From: Ophiodon elongatus
Taxonomy: Eukaryota; Chordata; Actinopteri; Perciformes; Hexagrammidae
NCBI GenBank assembly: GCA_016806645.1
Contig: JACSYO010001880.1
Location: forward strand, 4,513,001-4,577,000
Direction of reading: 5' to 3'
DNA length: 64,000 nt
Position 1 is the first letter of the stretch. Each line of letters opens with the position of its first letter. Below the pieces are notes generated by a model. The model did not search any database. It had not been told where the DNA came from and worked only from the letters and a program-made list of their open reading frames with translations. Positions 1-12,019 of the stretch are shown here, piece by piece. The position numbers were made by a program, and so were the translations under genes.

Positions 1-724
1 TATGCTCTTTCTTTTTCCGTCAGCTGACCCTCTTGTCTGATCTTACTTGCAACGCTCAACTTTGATGAATGGTGGTTGTTGCTCTTCTCTTGTTGTGCTT
101 GTTGTGCTCACACTTTCCTTCTTGGTCTTTCTATGTTTTATGTTGGCTGGAAAACAATAAAGTAATGCAATACCACTGCTATGGTGTGTTTCTTTGCTTT
201 TTCCTCAGAACATTTGTTTAGACCTTGTTTGAGTTGTTTTGACCTGCAGTTTGCTGCTGACAGCGTGGCTTAAGACTCCACTAGAGCTTTAGTTAAGGAA
301 AAGAATAAGTCATTTGTTTGCTTGTGAAGCTACACCACTGAAACGGTAGGAAATGTTTAGTTTTGTTGACAGTTGCTCAACAGTGATAGAATCTAAATAT
401 GACATGGAAAAAGCATCTGTTAAATAGAGAAACAGAGCACCAGAGTGGTAAGTATGACATGACTGTTAAGCTGATTTAATTGGTGCTTTAGTCATATCGG
501 TGCAGCGGCATGATGGCAGATGTCATGTGGTCACGACAAAATACTGGATAATGTCTATTTGAGCTCACCGCTTCTGAAGAACTCATTTCACTGGCTTTTT
601 GGGGAAAGTTAATGTCCTCCAAATGCTTTTCCTGCGGCCGGCACGTTCCAGTTCTGAAATCATAAAGAAAATAAACTGGTCAGAACAGGAACAACAACTA
701 AAACAGCAATAATACTGCGGCTAG
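1..724. other. Intergenic, nothing recognised
   Basis: AT-rich unique-looking sequence with no supported exon or repeat on either strand. Confidence 0.5.
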
Positions 725-1179
725 TAGGGCTGTACCAATCCAATCTCAGACTGATGGGTATCGGCTACACTGAGCCCAATCCAATCCTTCATTTTACGTC
801 AACTGTCACATAAGTGTTTTTAAAATCGCAAAACTTTTATAAAATGGCAACCATCGAGTGCAGCAGTGGTCTACTGCTGTCTGTCTCTCCTCCACGTATA
901 TGAACAGGGCCTGAGCCCCGGGGGTGGACACACACACACACACACACAATTTTTATAAACTAATTTCCACACCACTGCAAAAAAAAAAAGCCCCGCGAGC
1001 AAAAATCCAATAATGTAATCCGTGCCAAACATGTACAGCCAATGAAAACCAACTCAACAGAATACAGCTCATTCATGCAACTCAGGCAAAAGCAAACAAG
1101 GACACTTTTAAAAAGGGAGAGAGACAGTGACAAGGCCAACACATTTACATATTTTATACTTTGTAAAAACAAAATATAA

Positions 1180-1237
<58 letters not shown>

Positions 1238-1443
1238 ATTAAGGAACTGCTTGGATGCAGGCAACTTTTTTTCCTAATATAATGCAGAGCTATTCAATTG
1301 GATTGCTATTGATAGCTTTAATGTACTTGAAGTGTGACCTGAGCCACTGTATTATCTAGGAAAATAGAAGTATTGGCTCGGTACTCGGTATCGCCCGATA
1401 CTTGCTATTCAATTTCTTGAATTGGATTGTGTTGGAGTCCAGC
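725..1443. mobile_element. Possible decayed MITE with internal (TA)n
   Basis: The left edge TAGGGCTGTACCAATCCAA resembles hAT-like MITE ends common in fish. About 715 bp later ATTGGATTGTGTTGGAGTCC is a poor inverse match. Sequence near 1370-1410 (CGGTATCGCCCGATAC) is palindromic. The target duplication is not convincing. Confidence 0.3.
1176..1234. repeat. (TA)n microsatellite
   Basis: An almost perfect TA run of nearly 60 bp. Confidence 0.95.
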
Positions 1444-2160
1444 CAGGGACTGGATATGTATATTGTGTATTGTTCCATCTCTCTCTACTCATTTCCTTAA
1501 CTTTCTCTTAATGTGGCCAAGATTTATGGAGAGGTGGCCTGCCTTAACTAGAAAACACTGCTGAAATCCCAGAGTTACTCACATTAAATGTACAAATGTT
1601 ATGCAGAGCCGACAGCACTACATTGTTTTTATCTATGCAGAAGTGGCATAAATGACCAGCTGTGCACTAAAAGCATTGAAATGATGAACAAGATGCAGCT
1701 CTCGACTGAATCAAATGGTGATAGTACTTTTATCAGTTTGGCTAAACTATATTGTCATTCCTCGCATAAGCCTAATTCCGTTTGTCATACTAAGGACTGA
1801 CCCTATTTCAGTTTTTTCTGCATCAAATTCTGTCTGCATTATCTGAATGGGGTGGTGCTGAGTGTGGTGAAATTGTGAAGTCAGTCACCCTCTACTGAAA
1901 ACATCTTATCCTTGCTGAGAGTGAGAGTGGGAAACCTCAAATGGTTTCTGGAATATTTTATGTCCTAATTTAACAGAGCAGGACTGATTCTGCGTTTATC
2001 AAAGATTCTGACATCGTTGATAAATGCAGGCTCTGGTCTTCAGATATATAATAAAAAAATCCTTCTCTCTGCCTGAAAGTCCTTATAGGAATACTTTGAG
2101 TGGAGAATATCGTCTCATATTTTAATAAAATGTTCAAGTATCTGTTTACAGCTGCTCTAT
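1444..2160. other. Intergenic, nothing recognised
   Basis: Only short open frames without recognisable motifs. Confidence 0.5.
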
Positions 2161-2800
2161 CTCAGATAGAATGCTAAAAGAGAAAATGCAGCTTGATTTC
2201 CTACAGGAAGTTGCCAAAATAGAGCCATACCTGCTTATTCAGATCTTGAATGCAATCCAAAGCGTTCTTGATGCGGGGGGTTATACGGCTGTTATTAAAA
2301 ATATCTGGACAAAATCAGGGGAAAGCCAACTGGAACCAGGAGGAGAAGTGTGTTGCAAGATGACTCTGCCAAAAGAAAACAGATGATGCAAAAATAAATG
2401 TCAACGTAGAGATGTTAGTTTCGGTTAATGTTGAGGCTGAGACAGTTAAGCATGTTCTTATATCATGCGGGAAATTTACGTTACAACGGAAAGGCCAGAA
2501 ATTATGATGTCTACGGAAAATAAGGCATATAGAGGACAACGGTAAAAGTACATTAGAGTCGAAGAGATGAAGAAAGGATGGACGGGCAAACGGCTTTAAA
2601 AGAATGGATACTGACGGTGATGCTATATTTCGGATGCCGAGTGCCGTGAAACCTAAAAGAAGGAGCACCGTGGCAGAAAGTCGGTGAGAGATTAATGTAC
2701 AGAGAAGTTGGCCGTGAAACTGCCAGTGTGCTCTTCACGGTGTTGACCCTGCGAGTTTGGCCCATTTAGTTTGAGTCGGTAAAAATGATGTCAGCAGCAG
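2161..2800 (+). mobile_element. Possible LINE ORF2 C-terminal remnant
   Basis: Frames on the + strand include ETVKHVLISCGKF, which resembles the cysteine/histidine C-terminal motif (ETVEHVL..C) of non-LTR retrotransposon polyproteins. Flanking frames are broken by stops. Assignment to a clade is not possible. Confidence 0.35.
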
Positions 2801-3556
2801 GTGATGATTGGCTGTCGCTTTCCTCCAAAAACGGGAAACGATACATTACTGTGAATCAGCTCCTTCAGTTATATTAAATAGGATTTGAGATTGTCAGCCT
2901 GTCATTATATCAGTATTTTTTTAAGGTAGGCGGAAGAGTGCGCAAGGAAGGGAGAGATTGACACTGGGGCTTGTTGTGTGTTTTGGCCTGATCAAAGTGT
3001 AACAAAAGGCCATGTAGGTTCATGGACGACATTCCCTCTGATAAAAATGTATTTAATCAGGTATGTAATTATAATTTGTTTCCAGAACCCATCTGGTATT
3101 TTGGGGCAGGCACAATGCCATTCATGATTCCAGTTTATCTACCTATTGTTCTACCTACATACAAGTGATACTGGATCTCAATCCTATGATATTATATTAT
3201 ATTTGTACTTAAATTATATATTCTATAACAGTTGTTTATGATAGTGGTTTTCAGAGAACAGAAAGGAATGTGAGAACTATGATTTGACAAACACTGCTGA
3301 ATTGACCTGCTCGGAGGAGCCACTAAAGATTTCTTAAAAGAAGCCAAGGAAGACGACCTACCCAGACTACCAAATGGGTAAGAAGAATACTTTTATGTCA
3401 GACTCCAGGCATTGACTATTTCCTTAAAAACTCATCTCTGTCCAACCATGAAAAACATAATGACTTATATGTAACTCTGAAGGAAAACACTTAGTATTCT
3501 ATGTTTTTATGTAGAATTTTAGTGGTCAAGTCTCAAATAATTAATCTGGTCTAAAG
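2801..3556. other. Intergenic, nothing recognised
   Basis: AT-rich sequence without a supported gene or repeat. Confidence 0.5.
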
Positions 3557-3902
3557 TAGGGCTGTAATGAATCGACTAATCAAACAATATTTCTTTTGAT
3601 TACTTGATTCATCTCTACTAATTTAGCAATTATTCTAAAGATTATTTTTCAAATTCCCCAAAATAAATACTAAAACTTGCCTGAATAATGTTTCAATATT
3701 TTATTCTGTTAATTTAAAAATAAATTAAAAAAATACTGATCCTCAAATTCAAAAGGATTGCTGTGACACAGATTAATATAGCCATTGCATTGCATAGCCC
3801 TGAACTGGAGAGACCACTACTAACGCTGATGCACGTTACGCAAATCAACATCAATATTTAATATCTAAATATTTATTATGTTGATAAATCACCACAGCTC
3901 TA
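3557..3902. mobile_element. hAT-like MITE, 346 bp, with 8-bp target duplication
   Basis: The ends are TAGGGCTGTAATGA and, reversed from the right side, TAGAGCTGTGGTGA. They are flanked by GTCTAAAG (3549-3556) and GTCCAAAG (3903-3910), 7 of 8 identical. Length, ends and 8-bp duplication fit a nonautonomous hAT element; the inside is AT-rich and noncoding. Confidence 0.75.
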
Positions 3903-3910
3903 GTCCAAAG

Positions 3911-4560
3911 TCTTAATAAATTAAACAAAAATTATACACATAACTATAAAGGAAATATTGCAACAGTTCGTTCAAGAGTTTCATCAGGCAGGGCCTAAGG
4001 GTGGCTCCATTTACCACTTTACTCCAGAGAAATATATCTTTAAATCTACTTGGTGGGTTGCCAAAAAGAAGTGAACAACTTCATGCTCCTCAGTAGATGA
4101 ATCCTCTCAATATTGATGATCTGTGACTTCTCCTCAAGCACCATCCTCAGACTGAAATGTATAATCTCTACTCTCTGACATGCACCATGCCGCCACTGTA
4201 ACTTTCCAGCCCCCTTCAATATGACACAAAAGAGGTTGTGTCGTATGTAGATGTTCGGGGACGGGTGGGGGCACCGCCCTGGTTTCACAGACAGATCATC
4301 GCCTGCTTTAAAGAATTGTGACTGACAAATTGCATGTGGGCGAGTTCTTGGGTCTTTCTGGATGCTTATATCTGCACACAGCTTCGAAGTATCCCATGGC
4401 AACAGAAGATCTTTTTAACCCTTTGTAAGTTGTACTAATGCTACACCTGGCATTTTCTCACCAAAATACTGCATTCAATTGTCTAAACTAAAATAGGTTT
4501 TTGTTCTAATAAACAGCACCTAAAATTGATTTAGAGCACAGTATAATGAATTATCCACAA
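3911..4560. other. Intergenic; one unrecognised open frame on the - strand
   Basis: An open frame of 118 codons on the - strand (4046-4402) has no motif I recognise and no neighbouring splice logic. It is probably chance or an old repeat. Confidence 0.4.
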
Positions 4561-4569
4561 ATAAAGCAG

Positions 4570-7500
4570 TATATAGCGTAATGAAACTGAAACAGATATT
4601 CTACGATCAAGGAGAAAGGGCAGGGAAACTTTTGGCCTGGCGTTTAAAGTCAATGCAGAACGAAAGATCAATTTTAGAAATTGAGTCGGAGAAAGGGACG
4701 ACAATTACTAACCCACAAGAAATAAATAGCACTTTCCAGACATTTTATTCTAAATTGTACACATCAGAAAGTGCAGCCACATCTCACACACTCCACAGCT
4801 TCCTAGGTCAGATAGAAATACCGTTCCTTGGTGAGAGCGCAAAACAGGAACTCAACTCCCCAATTGTAATATCTGAGTTGTCAGAGGCCATCGACAGTAT
4901 GAAAGGAGGGAAAGCTCCAGGACCCGACGGTGTTTCTATTGAAATCTACGAAAAATTCAAGGACATGCTACTGGTTCCTTTACTGAATATGTTTGAAGAA
5001 TCACTTGAAAATGATGAGCTGCCCCCATCTCTGCGGAACGCACTTATAACCTTAATATTAAAGCCAGGTAAGCCCTCCACAAAGTGTGAATCCTACCGCC
5101 CCATCTCCTTTATCAATAATGATGTGAAAATAATAGCAAAAGTGCTTGCCAGAAGGTTGGAGAGACATTTGCCATCTATTGTGGCCTTATATCAAAATGG
5201 ATTTAATAAAAGGAAGACAGGGCTCTCACAATATTCGTAGACTGATGAACATTATATATGCCAAGAAAGAAATACCTGATGTGGCTGTGATAGGACTTGA
5301 TGCGGAAAAGGCCTTTGATAGGGTCGAGCATGAATACCTATTTGAAGTGCTTAACCGTTTTGGAATAGGCAACTACTTCCTTAGTTGGATCAAACTCTTA
5401 TATCATGACTCAAGTGCTTCAGTAATGACCAACTATATGGTATCAAAACAGCTCTCTCTTTGTAGAGGCACAAGACAAGGATGTCCCTTGTCTCCTCTTC
5501 TTTTTGTCCTGGTCATTGAACCTCTAGCAATTGCAATTAGAGGCAATAGTGAGATAACTGGTATCACAATTAATGATATTGAGAATAAAATAGGATTATT
5601 TGCTGATGATATAGTGCTCTTTCTGACAGTCTTGAAACAATCTATACCTTCTTTATTAACTTTAATAGGAACATATGGTAGTTTCTCAGGTTATAAGGTT
5701 AATGCAGCTAAGTCTACAATCCTATTTTTGAAAAGATCTGAGAGATTAACTCCACCACTAAATACACCATTTAGGAACATTGTGGACAGCTTTACATACC
5801 TCGGTGTTAAAATCACGCCTACAATAGAATCCATGGTACCTACTAACTATAACCCTGTGACTGAGTCAGTAGTTGAATCTATTAATAGATGGAAATCGTT
5901 GCCAATTTCCATGATTGGGCATATTAATATTCTGAAGATGAATATTCTTCCTAAATTCCTGTACCTTTTTCAAACCATCCCACTTGCTCCTTCTAATTTC
6001 TTTACTAAAATGAAACAGCTTTTTTGTAATTACATTTGGAACGATAGACGCTCAAGACTGCGCATGACCATATGACAGAGGTGGGTTAAAACTCCCTTAC
6101 CTCCAGGGATACTATTGGGCTGCCCAACTACGAGCAGCCTCATATTGGTTTGAACACCAGTCAACGCTGCACTGGATAAGGATGGAGGAAACCACAACTT
6201 TCAAAATCCCCTTATATATCTACCTTTATTCAGCAAACTTAGCCACTTTGAAGAAACACACTGCAAACCCCTTTGTTAAAAATACGCTGACAGTATGGCA
6301 TGAGGTGTTAAGTTATCTTGGGGAAAAAACTCCTCTATCCCAATACTCACCTATTTGGGGGAACAGAAACTTCACGCCAGGTACTAACGACCCTGGTTTT
6401 AAGTTATGGGCAGACAGAGGTATCGGAAAGATTTCAGATTTGTATGATTATGATACTCATACTCTTAAGTTTCAATGAGATCAAGCAAAAGTTTAGCATA
6501 GCTACAAAACATTTTTTCAAGTATCTCCAGATAAGAAGCTTCATAACAAAAGACACAGAACTCTGTAAATCTCCCCTCTCTAAATTCTTTAGAAAAGATA
6601 GCTTTAAACCATTATGGATCAGCTGGACTGATCTCAAAGTTTTATCAGACTATCATAGCTGCAGCAAAATAATCCTCAGATGACAAAAGGCTAGCATGGT
6701 GTTCAGACCTAAATGAAGAAATCACTGTAGAAGAGTGGCAGGACATATGTCTACAGTGTCAAGTCCTAACAATAAACTCAAGATTCAAGCTTCTCCAGTA
6801 TAAATGGGTGATGAGAACATACATTACTCCAGAGTTACTGGACATCGCATTTACCCCAATACACCGGATGCTTGTGTTAAATGTGGTATACATAAAGGTA
6901 GCTTGTCTCATTGCCTCTGGGAATGCACCCTCATTCAAGATTTCTGGAAAGAGATTATTACAATTGTATCTATTTGTATCAACGAACAACTTCCATTATG
7001 TCCAAAACTCTGTCTTTTTGGGTGTTTCCCAGCAAACTGTACACTTAACAATAGCAAAAAGAAGATGGTCATATTTTGTCTTCTTGAAGCTAAACATAAA
7101 ATTGCAATGGCTTGGAAATCTGTTGACAGGCCGAGCAAACGAAATTGGATAGAGGGACTGCTACAGTGCCTTGCCCTAGAGAAACGTACATATGTAGTTA
7201 AAGGGAAATATAACACCGTTGTAAAGATTTGGGGCTCATTTATGGAGTTTCTGGAGGGGAAAATTTTGTTGTAACCCTGTAGTCTACCGTTTCCCCCCCA
7301 TTTTTTTTTCTCCTTCCCCTTTTTTTTCTTTCTTCGCTCACTGGTCATATTAGGGAATGTGGGAGCATTCTATTTGTGAGGTATAATATGTATATATCTG
7401 TGCATGTACATATCTGTCACCCTCTACTGTTATTTTTATTTTTGTTTCTACTGAGAAACAGTCAGTAACGCCCAACAACAAAACATGCCACTGATATCTC

Positions 7501-7593
7501 TATTTGAAATATGTCCAAGTGCCTATATGTACTTTTTGATGTGCCTTGTTTGTGTATTGTGGAAAAGACAATAAAAACATTTGTCAAAAAAAT
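4570..7593 (+). mobile_element. 5'-truncated L1/Tx1-type LINE, ORF2 with frameshifts
   Basis: The element carries a reverse transcriptase: KAPGPDGVSIEIYEKF, SYRPISFIN, then LDAEKAFDRVEHEYL, TRQGCPLSPLLFVLVIEPLA and the catalytic FADDIVLF. The C-terminal part has CVKCGIHKGSLSHCLWEC. The frame shifts near 5200 (one extra base before AAAAGGAAG) and again near 6070, with further stops, so it is inactive. The endonuclease half is missing. After the last stop (7274) come a pyrimidine-rich 3' UTR and AATAAAAAC.. with an A-rich end near 7590. The edges are approximate. Confidence 0.9.
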
Positions 7594-8239
7594 TTTGTTT
7601 TTGTTTTTCAGAACTCTATAAAATGCCATGATGACCAAGATACGTGTAAAGGGGAAATGTAAAAAGCTGCCACTTTCCCATGCTCTGCTTAACCAGAGCA
7701 TCTGTAGTGTGTTTAAAAAACGAGGAGGAAAACCCTAAAGGACATTTGTGTCATTTGAGATTTTTGTGTGTGAGATAATTCAGGCTGTGCTTAACCAAAT
7801 GACCAAGTAGTCCCAAATTGTAATAATGCGTCAACTTTTTCAGCCCTGATGAGTTTGCAAAGTGTTTTTTTAGCTTTACAAATCAAGAGTTTGCACACTT
7901 TGCGTTTCTTAACATACAAAGTGAGATTTTACTTGAACAACTTCGGTACAGCTTTGGAAAACTGTTTGCAAAAAAATAAATCTTGAGAATTTTTGTCAAT
8001 GATCCAACCTGGGGTTTATTTCTCCTCTTTAGATGCTATCAGCACATACAAAACAACACACACAAGCAATGGGAGACCATGATGCACCAGGAGAGGATGG
8101 GTAGTGGTGGCAAGCAATACAGAAATCTGGCAAGCGGTACCCGCCATACTACCAGACTACAGAGCAGCTTCTCTCCTCAGGCTGTGACATTCATCAACTC
8201 ATCCAACATGCTTCATTGTATAAAATAATAGTTTTTACA
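7594..8239. other. Intergenic, possibly part of the next LINE fragment
   Basis: AT-rich sequence. The last 200 bases may extend the LINE fragment beginning at 8240, but no domain is readable. Confidence 0.35.
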
Positions 8240-8750
8240 CAGCAAAGAACAGGAGGCACCTGGCCCGTGTGGTTAGAACAGCACAGAGGATTGTGGGAGT
8301 TACCCTCCCTGATCTGGACACTGTGTATGCTGGCTGCCTCCAGAAGAAGACCAGCAACCTCTGTAAAGACATCACACACCCGGGTCACTCTCTGTTTGTT
8401 CTCCTGCCATCAGGAAAAAGGTACAGGACTATCAAAACCCGGACTAACAGGCTGAGGAACAGTTTTTTTCCCAGAGCAGTTTCCTCCATCACGCCCCCAC
8501 CCTCACCCCACCCAGCTCATACCACACAATGCTGCAGTGGAATAAAAATTAAGCGATAAAATGTCAGTTTTACAAAGCACGTTTCTCACTTTAAAACCAT
8601 TGATGCCTGTGTTTTATCTTTTTAATATTTATTTAATGTCTTGTTTTAAATCTGTCTTTTTATCTTGTTGCTGCTGAACTGATGAGTCAGTCGCCAACGT
8701 AATTTCGTTGCATCTTTTTACGATGACAATAAACATCCTTTATCCTTTAG
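8240..8750 (+). mobile_element. L2/CR1-like LINE, 3' end
   Basis: The frame VRTAQRIVGVTLPDLDTVYA, then HPGHSLFVLLPSGKRYR and TNRLRNSFFPRA is the conserved C-terminus of fish L2/CR1-group ORF2. It is followed by a 3' UTR ending TTTCGTTGCATC..ACAATAAACATCCTTTATCC. It is strongly 5' truncated. Confidence 0.8.
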
Positions 8751-9077
8751 TTTATACTGGTGTATACGTCCATATGGGGCTTGTTTATACTAGTGTATAC
8801 GTCCATAAGGGCCTAGTTTATACTGGGGAATATGTCCATAAGGGGCTAGTTTATACTAGTGTATACGTCCATAAGGGACTAGTTTATACTGGGGAATATG
8901 TCCATAAGGGGCTAGTTTATACTGGTGTGTACGCCCATAAGGGACTAGTTTATACTGGTGTATGTGTCCATAAGGGGCTAGTTCATACTGGTATGTACGT
9001 CCATAAGGGACTAGTTTATACTGGTGTATATTTCCATAAGGGGCTAGTTTATACTGGTGTGTACGTCCATATGGGGC
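8751..9077. repeat. 33-bp minisatellite, about 10 copies
   Basis: The unit TTTATACTGGTGTATACGTC plus CATAAGGGGCTAG is repeated with point changes. Because 33 is a multiple of three, both strands stay open as an 11-residue repeat (GLVYTGVYVHK on +). I regard this as noncoding. It begins directly at the 3' end of the preceding LINE fragment. Confidence 0.9.
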
Positions 9078-10260
9078 CTCGCATAACGCATCCAAGCTAA
9101 CACACATTAGCAGCGCGCAGCTGGACTCATACCGCTACATTTACATCGGGAGACTAATTCCTTAAATCCAGGGTGCGATCGATAACCACCAATGAACCTA
9201 AACACACCAAATAAACAGAGCAACATCTACCTTATGCTCTCCCACAGTCTGTCTTCTACCAATTCCTGTGATGTTGCCACGCAAATATCACCATCTTGGA
9301 AAGTCTTCTTCGTTGGTGTTTAACGGCAGCCGGTATGTTTCAATGCTGCCTTCTTCTGGTCCTCGTCCGTTTCTGTGCCTATATCGTTTTCACTCGAGTA
9401 ACTGTATTAATTTCCTTTACCTCCACACTCTAGAGTACCTCTTAATGATATTTATGTTATCCCCATTTCTCTCATTGTGGTGAACTTCACTTCTCTTGAG
9501 TGTTTATTGATGCCGGCAGACCAGCTCAGAGGCACATTACCGCCCCCTGCTGGACTGGAGAGTAGAGCAGCAGATTGGCAACGACGATAATTAAAAGCAT
9601 GTAACCCTTTGTGATGGTTGTAACCTCTGCTTAAGTTGACAGTACTAGTATGTCAATTAACTGTTGTTTTAATGATTAATTAGCCAATGTATCTAGATAT
9701 CCAAAGTAGTCTGAGTAGCACATGACAAATTGCATCTAAAATATCCTGCCTTGCTAGACTTACACACTGCCGTATACTATTAGGATCTCATCAGCTCTGC
9801 ATGTTCATGGTGTTCATTTGCATTCCAATCTGACGGTTTTAGTGGTGTGACAGAATTGACGTGAAACACAAAAAGATTTTTACAATTGGCTGCTTTTTGA
9901 TGAACTCCCTGTGGAGGTTGAATGTTGTGTCATTATAAATCATTCCCTGATGCTTTATTTTCTTCTGTTATGTCCTGTTTGTCAGTTGTCATTCATGCAG
10001 CATGGTAGAAATCCTGAATCATCTGGGTTATTGGGTCTTTTATCGGTTGTCCTTCTCTTTCGCAGTGTGTTGTATGTCAGCACAGATTGCTTTTTCAGTT
10101 GTATTGGGCAATATTTCTCTGGAGCCCTGCCTGACACAATGAAGTTCTTTGTTTTTTGAGTAGTCTTCTTGGCCGACTGTCTATTTTTGTTGTGATTAAT
10201 TCTTGAATGAGAGCATTGTGGAAGGGCAGGGTTTTCTTTATAGAGTTTCTTTTTTGTTTG
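9078..10260. other. Intergenic, nothing recognised
   Basis: Unique-looking DNA; short open frames only. CGCCCCCTGCTGG near 9540 is a motif frequent in fish repeats. Confidence 0.45.
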
Positions 10261-10740
10261 CTTCCCTGTAGCATCTGCTCTGTTTGATTTCTATGTTTGA
10301 TTTATTGTTAATTCTAGCTCTCGTCGCCAACAGTTTTTCATTTTGGTCCTATCTTTTATTATCTCGTGAAATATTTTTTGTGCTTTTTGTTTTACAAAGC
10401 TTTCATCTCTATAATCTTGCTCTGATTTTTTTACTTTCCCGTTCCTCTACTGTCCTCTACTGCCTACTGCGAGCTGACTCCTGTGACCCAGTGGCTTATC
10501 TGAGGGACTTTCTGGTAGTTCTGTTTTTTTTATGTCTTTTCCTGTCTACTTTGTCATCTTTCTTTTAATCCTTTTATATCCTTTCATTCCAACCACTGAT
10601 AGCTTTTTGCTTCCCATCCTTTTTCTTCCATCTTTGCTTTTCTCAGGTATTCCTCCTTTAACTCTGGCTCATATTTTTTCTCTCTGCTTTTTTTTCTTCA
10701 TATTCCCCGTTTCTTCTCCACCAGTTAAAATATAATTTAA
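10261..10740. repeat. T-rich / pyrimidine-rich tract
   Basis: The + strand is dominated by T and C, which gives long hydrophobic open frames (Leu/Phe/Ser). These reflect base composition rather than a gene. Confidence 0.6.
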
Positions 10741-11009
10741 TTACTATGAAATTGTGCGAAATGGCTATGATAATTTGGTGAAATTTCATAAAACCATTAC
10801 TAAATGGTTCTCCTCAATGTATACATTTTTTTATTTATTGATGAAACTTTAAAAGCCATATTGCTATTTATTGTGATCATAGATTATATTCAGGCGTCAA
10901 TTAAGGATGATTTGGATGTTTTGTCACTATCAGATAAAAAACCTGACGGTGGTGACAAAATGTTTGTGTGGACATATGTTGATTTAAAAAAAACTTTAGG
11001 TTAAAGACT

Positions 11010-11330
11010 TTACATTATTCTAAGTCAGACTACTTCCTCATTACATGTACCTTAGCAGCATCAGTTTAACATTTTAGGATTGGCTCTATTCACATATCAA
11101 ACCATGCTCCAATTACTCTTAATTTAACTGTTCAGAGACCAGAACACACTTACAGATGGCAATGCAACAAAGCCTTTTTATGGGACCCAGAATTCCACTA
11201 CTACATCAGGAAAGAGCTATCCATGTTTTTGTAAATTAATCATAATAGCTCTGTGAATCCCTCTACACTCTGGGAAACTATCAACGTGTTTAAAAGAGCT
11301 ACATTTTTCTTTTTGTAGTGAAAAGAAAGA
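11010..11330 (+). mobile_element. L1/Tx1-type LINE fragment, end of endonuclease region
   Basis: Broken frames read IGSIHISNHAPITLNL, then YRWQCNKAFLWDPEFHYYI and STLWETINVFKR. This is the end of an L1 endonuclease domain and the linker before the reverse transcriptase. A stop interrupts it. Confidence 0.7.
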
Positions 11331-11439
11331 CGAAAATTATATTTAAACTGAAAAGCATGAGCCAGAATTTGTAAATTGTGATGCAAAAACAATATCCAAT
11401 TAAAGAATACTATGAAAATGTACAATCATATGTATTATT

Positions 11440-11740
11440 TTATAGTTGTAAAAAGTCAGTATGTTGTTGAAAAAAAATCATGTAAAAGTCATAGTATAGT
11501 ACGTCGAAAAAAAGTCATAAAAGGAGACAACCCATACCTCTGAGCTACGGCCACCGCTAATAAAACAATATGTTGGAAAAGGTCATTGTATAGTATTTTT
11601 AAGGTAATAAAAAAGTCATAGTATAGTATGTAATAAAAGTTACAGTCTAGTATGTTGAAATAAGTCATAAATAAATCATAGTACAGCATGTTGAAAAAAT
11701 CATAGTATCGTGTCAAAAAAAGTCATTAATAAAGCATGAT
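11440..11740. repeat. Degenerate tandem repeat (GTCATAGTATAGTATGT-like) with a tRNA-like insert
   Basis: Units such as AAAAAGTCATAGTATAGTA recur with changes. Reversed, 11522-11560 reads GGTGGCCGTAGCTCAGAGGT, resembling the A-box head of a tRNA-derived SINE. Limits are approximate. Confidence 0.5.
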
Positions 11741-12019
11741 TAAAGGTGCTTGAATTTAAAGGTGCTTGAATTTAAATGCATATTGTAGCTCCAATATCTA
11801 GTGCTTTGTACTCTGAAAATAATGTTTTTTGTGATTTCTTTTCAATTACTATTGTATGATGATTCTATGTTGTGTTTTTTTATGCAGTGTTTTTGTTCGG
11901 TTGCAGTTCACAGCACTTAAGATAATCTGAGAAATATAAGTGGGAAATGTTTGATGCATGTTTGAAGTAATGTGTCTAGTAAGATATGTGCCTACAGTAT
12001 TCATGTAATTTACTCTACT

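Noticed and set aside
725..1443. Complete MITE with target duplication
   Set aside because: The right end and flanks match poorly, so it is kept only as a low-confidence feature.
8751..9077. CRISPR-like array or repeat protein gene
   Set aside because: Units are contiguous with no spacers, the DNA is vertebrate, and both strands are open only because the unit is 33 bp.
10284..10735. Hydrophobic open frames as small membrane proteins
   Set aside because: They follow from a T/C-rich strand; there is no family motif or splice context.
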